A stretch of 64,000 nucleotides of DNA from assembly GCA_019915015.1 (NCBI GenBank), contig JAHBBC010000013.1:1-64000 (forward strand), given 5' to 3'. Made by a program: the position numbers and the translations under genes. This document shows positions 54,535-64,000 of this stretch, piece after piece. The DNA comes from Auriscalpium vulgare (lineage: Eukaryota > Basidiomycota > Agaricomycetes > Russulales > Auriscalpiaceae). The notes below the pieces were generated by a model. It searched no databases. It worked only from the letters and a program-made list of their open reading frames with translations, and was not told the origin of the DNA. Position 1 is the stretch's first letter. Every line of letters starts with the position of its first letter.

Positions 54535-54841
54535 TCTGTGGCCTGGGGCGGCCACAGCGATTCCTGGAATAACACAGCGGGGATCTCACAACATCTCTGG
54601 CCAACAGAGTTGTCGCGGCGCCCAGCGCCTAGCGACGTGCCTCAGGGACAGCCTGCGTCCCTAGGTAAGTAGGTTCGGCCACACTACACACCTTGCCCGA
54701 GGACACTTCTCCTTCCAGGTTTCATCCGGGATTTTCTGTCCTTTCCTGTCGCATGCTCGCTTGCTAGCACATGTATTATAAAGGCTAGATGACGGTGACA
54801 TCCATCTGTTTTCCCCCTTTTACTTGGCGGACGAAGCCACC
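54535..54841 (+). promoter_or_regulatory. P450 promoter region
   Basis: About 300 bp between the VPS28 stop and the P450 start. A TATAAA box at 54778-54783 (tgtattataaaggct) lies 59 nt upstream of the ATG, followed by a pyrimidine-rich leader (ttttcccccttttacttgg). Nothing else recognised. Confidence 0.55.
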
Positions 54842-56857
54842 ATGGCACACCTTCCGTTGTTTGCTCAAATCCTCGCAGGGGGTGTCGTAGCTTGGTGCGC
54901 ATATCGTGTCGTGTACAACCTTTACTTCCACCCGCTCTCGAACTTTCCCGGGCCGCGCGGAGCGGCCGCTACCAGGCTATGGCTGGCGTACATGGAGCTG
55001 TACAAGGGTGTCTCGCTGCATCTGATTCGCATGCAGCTGCACGACAAGTATGGTATGTTCTTCGCTGCCACCGCAGCACACGTACAGAAGGACATTGCTG
55101 ACAGTTCTATTCAGGCGATGTCATCAGAATAGCGCCGAACGAGGTGAGCTTGACTGCCAGCCACCTGCTCGACTTCTCACTTCTGCGCTCTTATTATCAG
55201 CTTCACTTCGCCAACCCTGAAGCGCACAACGATATCTACAATTCAAGAAACAAATGGGACAAGGACTATCGCACGTATCGTGCCTTCGACGCGGACACAG
55301 CCTCCCTTTGCCTCACGTCGTACCATGATGCTAAGCAGCGTAAAGACGTCCTGAACCCGCTATTTTCTCGGACAGCCATCACCAAACTGCAAGACTTGGT
55401 ATGGACCAAAGTACGCTGATTGATGTCTTTGCGAGCTATCTCAACCATGTCCTGCGACAGATTGACATGTTCTGCGATGCACTGGGCAGACAATACGCAG
55501 AAGGTATAGCTGAATAATATCTCCAGATACAAACGCTCAACAAATCCTAGGGAAATACAGTGACCTCACCCTTGGCTGCAGGTGCCTTGCAATGGACATC
55601 ATCACTTCATTCTGCTTTGCGCAATCTGCCGACGCCACGAATGCTCCTGACTTCAACTCTGAGCTCGTGCACGCCACCGAAGAGGTGCTTCCCACTCTTA
55701 CTCTTGGGACGCACTTCCAAGTCTTTGTCTGGTTCATACGTTACACCCCACAGTGGGTCGCACTGCGTATGGGGTCGCCCGTCATAGCTGCATGGTTCCG
55801 CCTGCAAAACGTGAGTCGTTCTACTGCTCTGTTCCTATGTACTGTCGCTGATCACCACTGTCGCCATTGCAGACGCTCACGGAGCAGATCGACAACATCC
55901 TGCGTAATCCGAGCTCGCTCGAAGGCGCACCGCACCCCATCATCTACCACGAGCTGCTCAGCCCAGAGGCCCACAAGGGTCGCCCTCTTCCATCCAAGCG
56001 GAGTCTCCTCGAAGAAGCTACGATCTTAGTAGGCTCGGGGTCCGACACCGTCGGCATCACTCTTACGACCACTGTGGCCCGCATAGTCAGCTCGCCGCAG
56101 ATCCAGGAGAAGCTCAGGGCTGAGCTGCGTGTAGCGTGGCCGGATGTCAACGAGCCTCCCCGCTACGAGGCGTTGCAAAAGCTTCCGTTCCTGGTGCGTA
56201 CCACGTGCAGGTGTTGATCAATGACCCACCCGACCGCTCCTGCAGACCGCGGTCTTGAAAGAAGGTCTTCGCATGTTCCCTGGCGGTCCTGCGCTGCCCC
56301 GTGTCGTGCCACCTGAAGGCGCCGTCATCGCAGGCTTTGCGATCCCTGGAGGAGTGAGAGCACATATTCGTAATTTATTTGTGTCCGACCCCCTGAAATT
56401 TCGCACGTCTAGGCGGTGGTGTCCCAGTGTTTCACCTTCGTCCAGCATGCCGAGTCGGTGTTCGAGCGAGCTGACGAATTTTCACCGGAGCGATGGCTTG
56501 CTGGAGATGCGAATTCCCTCGAGAGTTCAATCGTAATCTTCTCGAAGGGTCCGCGGAGTTGTCTGGGTATAAAGTGAGTCTATGCCCCACTATTCTCCAC
56601 GTATCTTATCGATCATCCAACGTATTCCCTTGCTCAGTTTAGCATACTGCGAGCTGTACCTCGCACTTGCCCACATCTTCCGGCGCTTCGAGCTAGCCGT
56701 TGACATAAAGCGGTAAGCTACATACACACGATTGTCGAAACGAACGCCCGCGTGCTGACCACTCCAAAGATTGCCCGATTTCACCTTCAAGGAGCACTTC
56801 GTTCCTTACTTCATGGGCGAACACTTACATGTGGCGTGCAAGCCACTAGACTCGTGA
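54842..56857 (+). CDS. cytochrome P450 monooxygenase
   Basis: Membrane-anchored heme monooxygenase. The start MAHLPLFAQILAGGVVAWC is the N-terminal anchor, followed by the proline-rich hinge HPLSNFPGPRGAA. Then come DVIRIAPNE, LHFANPEAHNDIYN, LNPLFSRTAITKLQDLV and MDIITSFCFAQSAD. The I helix has LVGSGSDTVGITL with the acid-Thr pair, the K helix has LKEGLR (ExxR), and the PERF-like box is FSPERW. The heme loop is FSKGPRSCLG with the Cys ligand. The end is LPDFTFKEHFVPYF and EHLHVACKPLDS. About ten short introns are readable. The sequence resembles fungal P450s related to trichodiene and benzoate oxygenases, but the subfamily cannot be assigned. A neighbouring RTA1 gene may act in the same stress or toxin-handling context. 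Confidence 0.9.
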
Positions 56858-57210
56858 TGTTGATCGCAGCCACGGTCTTGTACGCTTCTTGTACTTCATG
56901 CCTCTTGTCTGGTTCTGGGAAATGTCACAAAGACTGTATGGCCATCCGCGTTCCAACGGGTAGCAAACTTCTCCTGTTGCGATCACTGAACCTTACGCAC
57001 TGCAGCATTCGCGTAACTGTCTACGGCGAATAGCAGGCAGGTTTTCCCATGGACTGCGCACTTATTAATACACCAAAGCTGATTCACAAAGGCGCATCGG
57101 TTGGCGCTCCGCAGTCCACGGTGTTTCCGGCATTCGACTGACGGGCCATGGGTTAAAACCGATTTTTTATCCTCCTTCGCTTTCACTCACCTACTAAAGC
57201 AACTTTCATC
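56858..57210. other. intergenic, RTA1 promoter
   Basis: About 350 bp with no gene. It contains the P450 3' UTR and the RTA1 upstream region, with a pyrimidine-rich leader near 57165-57195. Confidence 0.5.
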
Positions 57211-58559
57211 ATGGGTACGCGTTCTGCTCCATCTGAGCGGATGGTGGCTTACTCTGCCCGAATTTCTGCTGTAGCTGGCCCTGATCCCGACTCCCTCTAC
57301 CACTACGACCCGACCAGATGGGTCGCCGTTGTCTTCCTAATTCTATTTAGCCTTACCACCAGTAGGTCCTATGCGCGTGTATACGTAGCATGTCGCTGAC
57401 GATATCTATGTATAGTCGTCCACCTCGGCCAGGCTATCTGGTGGCGCATGTGGTGGTTGCTGCCCACAGTTGTGCTGTGTGGCGCCCTCGAGATAATGGG
57501 CTGGATCGGGCGACTATGGTCCAGCTTCAACAATGGCACCATACTTTCGCCTTTCATGCTGCAGTAAGCTCACGATTTTTGTTGTTGTTGTCTTACCGCT
57601 GAGCCCTGTTGTGCAGGTCCATTACCACCATCCTCGCGCCTACACCGCTGGTCGGGGCTAACTTCATCTTACTGGGGCGTATCATCCGACGCCTAGGACC
57701 GCGTTACAGCCGCCTCAACCCCAAACTGTGTACGCTGCCTTTGCCTAACTTACTGACCTCGTTGAATTGACGGGCGGTTCGCAGACTCCTCGGTTTTCCT
57801 GACATGCGCAAGTTCCTTCTCCCGCACGATGGGCAACTCCCCATCTCACCAGCCATACCACAGGACATTGTATCCCTCCTCGTTCAAGGCAGTGGAGGTG
57901 GTATGTCCGCAGGCAGCAACCCTTCAATGGCAAAAATCGGTGGCAACATCACGCTCGGCGGCATCATCTTCCAGCTGGGTAAGCATTATCACGTCGGGCA
58001 TCTGGCAACGTTGATTAACCTACCGCAACCGTAGTCGCGATCATCTGCTACTCAGCGCTCGCGGTGGAGTTCCTGATACGATATGTCAAGGACAAACCCT
58101 TCGAGAAGCGTGATGCTTCTGACCGGCCTAGGGGACGCACCGACAAGAACATACAAATTCTGCTCGGCGGAATGTCGCTCATGACGGGCTTCATCCTCAT
58201 CCGGTCAGTTGCACTCGACCCTCCATCTTTGCGTGCACTGACATGTCCTATGAAGTTCGGTGTACCGCACCATCGAGCTTTCCGACGGGTATAATGGCAA
58301 GGTCATCTCAACGCAATACCTGTTCAGTGAGATATATCCAGTTAGCATCGCATACTGTTAGCTCAACGTTAATGCTCCAGTTGTGTTTGACGCCGCCATG
58401 ATCGTGCTGGCAATGTTGACATTCAACTTGTGCCACCCTGGGTATTTGCTAGGCGAGTCAGAGCTTCAGATTCAAGATGGGTCGGACATACCTCTGGCTC
58501 TTACCAGTGACGGGTACCAGAAGAATTATAGGCCTCCGGAGGGTGAGAATCGCGTCTGA
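57211..58559 (+). CDS. RTA1-like lipid-translocating/resistance membrane protein
   Basis: RTA1-family proteins have seven membrane helices and are linked to sphingoid-base export and drug resistance in fungi. The start MGTRSAPSERMVAYSARISA gives a short N-terminus, then PTRWVAVVFLILFSLTT, a helix with WWRMWWLLPTVVLCGALE, MGWIGRLWS, ITTILAPTPLVGANFILLG and IIRRLGPRYSRLNPKLY. The family motif region follows: FLTCDIVSLLVQGSGGGM, then GGNITLGGIIFQL, AIICYSALAVEFLIRYV, LLGGMSLMTGFILIR, YRTIELSDGYNGKVIS and FDAAMIVLAMLTFNLCHPG. The tail ends RPPEGENRV at 58557-58559. The D, Q and YRTIE segments typical of the family are intact. One intron (57808-57863) uses a GC donor (gcaagt). The reading frame is consistent through all exons. 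Confidence 0.9.
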
Positions 58560-59661
58560 CGTTGTGCAGCCGTGGCTAGCCGTCCTCGATGACGGGCTAC
58601 TCCGAATACTTAGTTGTCGGTACTCAACTTCATCATGTATTCAGCGAGCCACATACAACACGGACACTTTGCTTGTTGATGTTATCATTTACAGTTCTGC
58701 GATATAACCATGGGCGAAAAACGAACATGCTGTTGGCAATTGCATGACAATTAGTAACGTGGTTGTGATAGTATTGACCCTGCGTGGGGGCGTTGGGACG
58801 GCGTCGCCGTTGACTCAGGCTAGGAGGCACTTGTAATCATGGTAGCATGTGTGCGGGCAGGCTTGATGAGATTCAGAGCGAGTTGTCTGCGCGCGATGCA
58901 GGCTGCGTGCGCACAACGCAGATAGAATAAGGTTGAAAGCCTTGGACGGCGTGCACTGGACGATTAGAAGGGTCGATCAATAGATAACACTGCTAGTCTT
59001 ATCTACTATACCGGAGAGAAGGCAGTAGATAAGCGCTTAGGAACTCGCTGTTGCGATGGTTCAACTAGTACACACTCCGGACCTTGCACTCAACCACGGT
59101 ATCCAGACTTTGGCGCGTAACGCAGCCTCGTACATAGCTCTCTGGTATGCGCTTATAGCGGTGCTTGACTACGCCTAGCACCGGTAACTTCCTCTCAACC
59201 GTCGCTGCGCGGAATGTCAATGTGGTCGGACGGGTCTAGCACGAGCCAGCTCTTCCCTCAGCATTCCAAGTCGGCCATGTCGCCATCAAATTGACAACCG
59301 CCGTGCTCATGATCCGAGTCGCCGGCACCGGACGAGCGTCCTCTATCAGTGCTCTTCTCGACGTCGATATCGAAGAGCTGTAATATATTGCTGTGGCGCC
59401 CGTACTTACTCGCAGAGCGAAATTGAATCCTCTCGATTTCCCTCCATTAGCGAACGAATACAAACCGCAATATGAGAACATGCTTCTCGGCCGGATCTTG
59501 GCAACGGTGAGCTAGTATTTGTCTGCTTGATGCTACTCGATCTCGCCGGACTTGCTGCAGAACCGACACATGCATTACAGTGCTATTGTATTGCTCGGGA
59601 AAAAACGGCATTTCCCCGACTCGGTTTCGATTCACTTCAGACCGCTACTTACTTGAACCCG
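58560..59661. other. intergenic, nothing recognised
   Basis: About 1.1 kb without a recognisable gene on either strand. Short ORFs (for example 59236-59481 minus) match no family I know and lack support. Confidence 0.5.
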
Positions 59662-60339
59662 CTACCAGTCTCCCGGAACATCATCCGTGCCGACTAAAGA
59701 GCCCACCGTCCCAGCGACGCCGCCCACGCCGCCCCGCGCGCCACCACCCTGTTGTTGCTCCTCCTTTTGCCCACCGACCAGCTCCTCCACGACGTCGCTC
59801 GACCCTGTCCTGCGCGCCTCCTGCGCGACGGACGACAGCGACGCGGGCGGGACGTATTCCCTCACCGCGGCGGCGATCGCACTTGACAGGTCTGGCGAGG
59901 GCACACCAAGCGCTTTCGCGAGCTCCTCGATGCGCTGCTCCACGCTCAGCGGCGCGCCAGTGCTGTCGCCGTCCGCGCCGCCGCTCGTGCTCGCACCCGA
60001 CGCGGAGGGGGCCTTGCGCGAGCCGAGGCCGATGAAGGTGAGCAGCGGCGACTGCGCGGCGGACTCGACGCCGCCCTTGACTGTCGCGACGGCGACGGTG
60101 GTCGCGCGGTACGCGTACCAGGCGACAAAGAGCAGCGCGACGAAGGAGATGGCGTGCACGAAGTTGTTGAAGGTGATGCTGGAGAGCGGTGGAGAGACGC
60201 CGGAGCGCACGCCGCGGTCCTCCTTCGGCTTGGACGGTGGCAGGTCCGTTTTGCTGTGGTGTGTTTGTGGTGACGAAGAAGATTTCTCTGAAGTGTTTTG
60301 GGTTTCCGCGACTGCTGCGCCATTGGGAGTTGCGACCAT
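59662..60339 (-). CDS. small single-pass membrane protein, function unknown
   Basis: A 225-residue protein in one exon starting at the ATG at 60339 (MVATPNGAAVAETQN). The N-terminus is Ser/Thr-rich and polar (SSSSPQTHHSKTDLPPSKP). One clear transmembrane helix follows (FVHAISFVALLFVAWYAYRA, about residues 52-71). After a Ser/Gly/Ala linker there is a helical segment SVEQRIEELAKALGVPSPDL and LSSAIAAAVREYVPPASL. A Gly/Gln-rich tail (GGQKEEQQQGGGARGG) ends GTDDVPGDW. The shape (short polar N-terminus, membrane anchor, helical cytosolic part) recalls membrane-anchored adaptor proteins, but no family signature is clear. A longer in-frame start at 60435 exists but would read through the likely 5' leader. 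Confidence 0.6.
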   Translation of the reverse strand: MVATPNGAAVAETQNTSEKSSSSPQTHHSKTDLPPSKPKEDRGVRSGVSPPLSSITFNNFVHAISFVALLFVAWYAYRATTVAVATVKGGVESAAQSPLLTFIGLGSRKAPSASGASTSGGADGDSTGAPLSVEQRIEELAKALGVPSPDLSSAIAAAVREYVPPASLSSVAQEARRTGSSDVVEELVGGQKEEQQQGGGARGGVGGVAGTVGSLVGTDDVPGDW

Positions 60340-61203
60340 CGTGGATATGCGAAGTGCGGTGAATGTACGAGATGTATGCGCAATGCTACCTGTGTGTGTC
60401 CAAGTCAGACTTGGATGCCCAGGGGTTTGAAGCAAGATTCATACCGGGAAGTCTGAGATGGTCAGTGCAAGGTGGTGGATGACTCCGCGCGGCCAGCAGG
60501 ACGAGTATATGCTGCACTCAACATGTGACGTCATACGACACTCTACCTCGTGACGTCATGCGTCCTCCCTAGGCGGCTCCACTGCGTCAACGCTCCGTAT
60601 CCATGCTTCAAAGCGCGATGCCATTGCTCTAGTGAATGAGGCATTTATAAGGGGTATACAGTGAGGAAATTGAATGAATGCGTGTATGGTAACATGTACC
60701 GGCGCAAGAACCACAATATCCGAACAGCGAGACGACTTCGTCGAGAACACGCGCACATGAGGACAGAACTGCAGAAGCCGAAGCACTCTTGAGCAGACCG
60801 GCGAGCAGCGGCGAGTCCCGCAGGCGAGGCGAGGCGAGGCGAGACAATACAGCAGCCCGAAAAGTCAGGATCCAACGGCGCCGTCGTAGAAGCCCGGCGG
60901 CCTGCCTATCCGGTCGGGGGGCGGGATCCTCGAGAAACGAGCGGGCCGGCGCCAGGCGAAGTTCGTGCCGTGCAGTTGGTGTGCGCAAGGCCCATGGCAC
61001 CGCGCAGGGGCGTACACGGCCAAGGGCGGCTGATGAGGGTGCGCGGCGGTCCTCGGCTGTCTGATGGATGGATGGCGAGTTCGTTAGTTCCCGGTGAAGT
61101 ATGCGCGAAGACGGAGCAGGAAAAATACCCTCGGGCGGAATTCCATACCCACCGCGTAACTGAGAAGGAAGCGAGGAACATTGCTGCCTGCTTCCAGTCG
61201 TGA
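60340..61203. other. intergenic, nothing recognised
   Basis: About 860 bp. A near-palindromic phrase gtgacgtcatRcg occurs twice (60527-60537 and 60551-60561), resembling CRE/ATF sites (TGACGTCA), about 190-225 bp upstream of the membrane-protein gene. No coding region seen. Confidence 0.5.
60527..60561. promoter_or_regulatory. paired CRE-like TGACGTCA sites
   Basis: Two copies of the palindrome TGACGTCA (inside tgtgacgtcatacg and cgtgacgtcatgcg) stand about 24 bp apart. This is the consensus for CREB/ATF-type bZIP factors. They lie upstream of the gene starting at 60339. Confidence 0.55.
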
Positions 61204-63260
61204 TCAGAGAACAGACAAACTATACAGCACGCCATTGATACGCACCAACACAGGTGACAGCATAGCCTGGCGAACCACGAACCACAGCATCCCCCACAGA
61301 TACCCAGCCGCCATCCGCGCAAGCAATTCGCCTAGACGAGCGACCGGAAAGAAACCAATCAGCAACTCCTCGGTAATGAGAGGCGTATCCAGGCCGCCGC
61401 AAGGCGACGAGAAGATCGTCCAGGAATTACCATCGACAGCGGCGAGCACGGATCCCCATGAGCCCCCATACCCCGTGCTAAGCGCACTCTTCATCGCAAA
61501 CGCGGTGTTGTTCAAGTCGTCGAGCGCGCCATTGGCGGTCAGAGTGAGCATCTGCAGTGTCTCTGCGAGATTCGCCGTAGAGCGAGAGGCAGAGCCTTGT
61601 GATGAGCGGATCTGCCTGGAAATCTCTGAAGTCGAGTTCATGTGTTGCGAGAGAAGGGCAGCGGCTGCAGTCAGCGAGTCGAGACTCTGAGAGCTGTTAG
61701 TGAGGTGGGTTATGGGGATCAAAGCGCAGCTTGCCTCAGTGGATGCTCGTAAACCTGCGTCCATGCGCGCATAACGCGCCCAGACTTCATTCTGAGGCAA
61801 TATAAACGCCTCGCAATGCATGAGCATCGGAGGGACATACCGTGTATTCGAGCACCTGCATTTCCCTTGCGTCGATCCGATCATATACAGACTCTAGACG
61901 CGCCACCACGGACTGCTCGATGGACGGCGCGAGGAGGGAGAGCGCATCCGCGTGCTACTCCCCGGGTCAGAGAAAGGTACAGTAGGAAAATGGCCGCAGG
62001 CGCATACGTACTTGCGTGGCAGCAGTTGACTGCTGCCTCTGGGATTCACGGAGTCCGTCCCGGAACTCTGCAATTGTCTACAATCGATGTATCATCAAGC
62101 TGCAGCGCACATGAGAACATTGGGGACGGACCTCTGCTAAGGCAGCGCTAGCCTTACGGTTGACCTCAATCATGACGCCATCCATCGCAGACGATACTGA
62201 ACGCAAGCCACGGAGGGCATCCTGGCTCTCCTACACCACATGTATATCAGCAATGTGGGGGGACATTGTATAATATATGCAGGCAGGCAAGACGAACGGA
62301 GAGGAGGGTGTTCCAGTGCAATACCACCTCTTGGTCGTGTTGTAGATGGTCATTCATGTAACGCAGCAGAGCGACTTTCTCAAGCGTCGCGTTACGATAG
62401 AGTTCGCGCGCATTGTCTTGTTCGTTCGCTTTCTGGTAAGCCAGGCATAATTGGGCTGTGCATATATCTGGTCAGTTCTCAAGCGCAACCGCGGTGGATC
62501 GCACACTTACGAATATCCCTCAAGTACCCAGAGTAGCTCGCCCAGAACTGGGCACTTCGCGAGATTGCGCTGGTTCAACATGAGTGTGGGCATCGTATTG
62601 CGCTGAACGGCGCAGCACTCACTCTACGCATGGCGCGAACGGCACATCTACAAGGTCGGCGGCGGCCACCCCGCCCGCAAACGGCGCGCACTCCATCGGA
62701 ATCGAGTGGTATTGGGCCGTCTGCAGCTCGCACAGCGTCATCGTAATGGCCCCTGCAAGCATACATCCCAGTTGGCCTCCCTCATCCTGCAGCTCTCGCG
62801 GAGTATATGCGCACCTCTGACACGCGCGCCCTCGTCCAGCTCGAGGTCGGCACAGCGCGCGTGCAGCTGGGCTGCGGCGCTGCGGAAGCAGTCTGGCTTC
62901 CGGGCCCGCGCACTCACAGAACCTAAAATAGACCGCGGGCGGCAGGAGATGAGATCATCGCGCAGAACGCCAAACGGGAACGCGGCAACGCTGACGAAGG
63001 CGAGACATACGAAAGAGGGCGTGCTCTTCTGCGTCGGATAGGCCGAGGGTTGCTGTGTTTCAAGAAAGTGTTCAGCGCCGTGGTCGGGCTGTGACCTGGC
63101 TTGACGCACCGATGGAAGCTCGTACGTCGGCGCCGGGACTGGTAGAGGCAATCGCGGGGAGGCGAGTGGCGTCACTAGAAGTGTGCAGCCATCGCAGCGC
63201 ACCCACGGGTAGGCAGAATGTCACCCCAAGAGCGAGGAGAAAGCAGGCGGTCGTCGACAT
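61204..63260 (-). CDS. kar5: nuclear fusion protein KAR5 (Tht1-like)
   Basis: KAR5 works at the nuclear envelope and ER to fuse nuclei in karyogamy. The start ATG at 63260 gives a signal peptide MSTTACFLLALGVTFCLPVG. After introns come RKPDCFRSAAAQLHARCADL and DEGARVRG, then the family core MTLCELQTAQYHSIPMEC and APFAGGVAAADLVDVPFAPC. The cysteine-rich pattern (Cys in DCF, RCADL, LCEL, MEC, APC) is the KAR5 signature. A helical middle follows, including EVWARYARMDAGLRASTEAS, SLTAAAALLSQHMNSTSE and SRSTANLAETLQMLTLTANG. The C-terminus is hydrophobic: GYLWGMLWFVVRQAM, then LSPVLVRINGVLYSLSVL at 61204. Several short introns lie between 61700 and 62960. Domain order and length fit the family. Confidence 0.82.
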
Positions 63261-63683
63261 CGCCGTCCGGCTCGAAGAGTTGCAAGTCCCGAGCCAGAAC
63301 GGGTTTTCGCCACAACCGCGTAAATTACGTACGCCAGTGTGCGGCCCGGTACAATTTACATAAAACGCGCTAACGGGCTTATTGTCGATTATATCCGCCC
63401 ACTGAATTCGAATACCTTGACTGTCATATAGCAGCGGTGTGTTCGTTGATCCTGGTGTGGAGGGTGGCCTCTAAGATGCGTACTTGTGCGATTTGAAAGT
63501 GTTCAGCGCTACTTGTCCGGTCCGGCCTCTTCGGAAGACCGGTAAGTTTAACATCATACACAGCTGATCGTCTCCCACCGTCCCTGTGTTCACTGTTCTG
63601 CAACACATAAGAGAGCCGCTTGAAGTTCCACGGATCGTCACTGTACCCTTTTGCTTTTACCCTCTCTTCCTCGATCTATCAAA
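63261..63683. promoter_or_regulatory. divergent KAR5 / GST promoter region
   Basis: 423 bp separate the KAR5 start codon (minus) from the GST start codon (plus). The middle is AT-richer (63340-63420). No clear TATA box was identified. A CT-rich leader (cccttttgcttttaccctc) precedes the GST ATG. Confidence 0.5.
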
Positions 63684-64000
63684 ATGTCCCAGAGTACGTG
63701 TGGCAGCTGTCTGCCTTCCGACGGAGCATGTCGTTGATGTTCGAACTCTGTAGCTCCCGTCATCGTCCACCACTTGAACAACTCGCGGTCGCAGCGTATC
63801 CTATGGCTCCTCGTACGTGCCAGGGTCCCGCCTTCGTGAAGCCTTCACCTCATTGTCCTTACAGGAAGAGCTTGAGGTGCCCTACGAGCTCAAGACCTAC
63901 CAGCGGACACCCGAGCAGCTCGCACCGAAGGAGCTCCTCGAAGTTCACCCGCTTGGAAAGTCTCCCGTCATCACGGACGGAGACGTCACGTTGGCAGAGA
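63684..64000 (+). CDS. glutathione S-transferase, 5' part (runs off window)
   Basis: The first exon is MSQ plus one base. After an intron (63694-63752) comes TPVIVHHLNNSRSQRILWL, a second intron, then EELEVPYELKTYQRTPEQLA, PKELLEVHPLGKSPVITDGD and TLAE at the window edge. This is the thioredoxin-like N-terminal domain of a GTT1/Ure2-type GST. The glutathione site includes the Ser-Arg-Ser in NNSRSQR, the cis-Pro in KSPVI and the acidic GD following. GSTs conjugate glutathione to electrophiles in detoxification. The C-terminal helical domain lies beyond the window. Confidence 0.9.

Overview
The window reads as nuclear DNA of a basidiomycete, most likely a polypore-like agaricomycete. It is GC-rich, its genes are dense on both strands, and they are cut by many short introns of about 50-65 nt. 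It carries secreted pepsin-type proteases like polyporopepsin, an RTA1 protein, a P450, a UbiA prenyltransferase, a Copia-type retroelement and a repeat-family protein typical of Agaricomycetes. I see no rRNA, no intact tRNA and no CRISPR.

Layout. 1-3.6 kb: a gene-free repeat zone with a hairpin, a ~1.35 kb GC-rich minisatellite and a promoter-like segment with two consensus introns but no ORF. 3.6-7.0 kb: a broken repeat-family gene split by a 1,433 bp LTR element that carries only gag and has a 5 bp target-site duplication. 7.4-23.5 kb: a housekeeping block with Spa2 (-), eIF5B (-), Zuotin (+), a coiled-coil J-domain protein (-) and the AMPK/SNF1 beta subunit (-), plus a possible tRNA-derived SINE. 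23.5-27.0 kb: sparse and decayed. 27.0-34.5 kb: a UbiA prenyltransferase, a UbiA fragment, aspartic protease copy A, a protease pseudogene and phosphoglycerate mutase. 35-46 kb: an MFS transporter, two tandem Pmp3-like membrane proteins, an unrecognised gene with an acidic tail and the tRNA methyltransferase Trm4. 46.3-52.5 kb: a truncated protease copy, a Crinkler/RHS-like P-loop gene and aspartic protease copy B, which is inverted relative to copy A. 52.5-64 kb: an EF-hand-like gene, VPS28, a P450, an RTA1 protein, a single-pass membrane protein, KAR5 and the start of a glutathione S-transferase.

How the genes relate. eIF5B (subunit joining) and Zuotin (ribosome-bound co-chaperone) both serve translation and share a 173 bp divergent promoter. 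VPS28 shares a 79 bp promoter with the EF-hand-like gene. The two secreted proteases lie in an inverted segmental duplication of roughly 2.7-2.9 kb, with two further fragments between the copies. The P450, RTA1, UbiA and MFS genes could serve secondary metabolism or stress, but they do not form a compact cluster.

Quality caveat. Several highly conserved genes (eIF5B, Spa2, Zuotin, the J-domain gene, AMPK beta, the Crinkler-like gene, gag) can only be read by changing frame at single-base, mostly homopolymer, indels. This suggests uncorrected sequencing errors rather than real pseudogenes. Exon structures given here were read by eye and are approximate.
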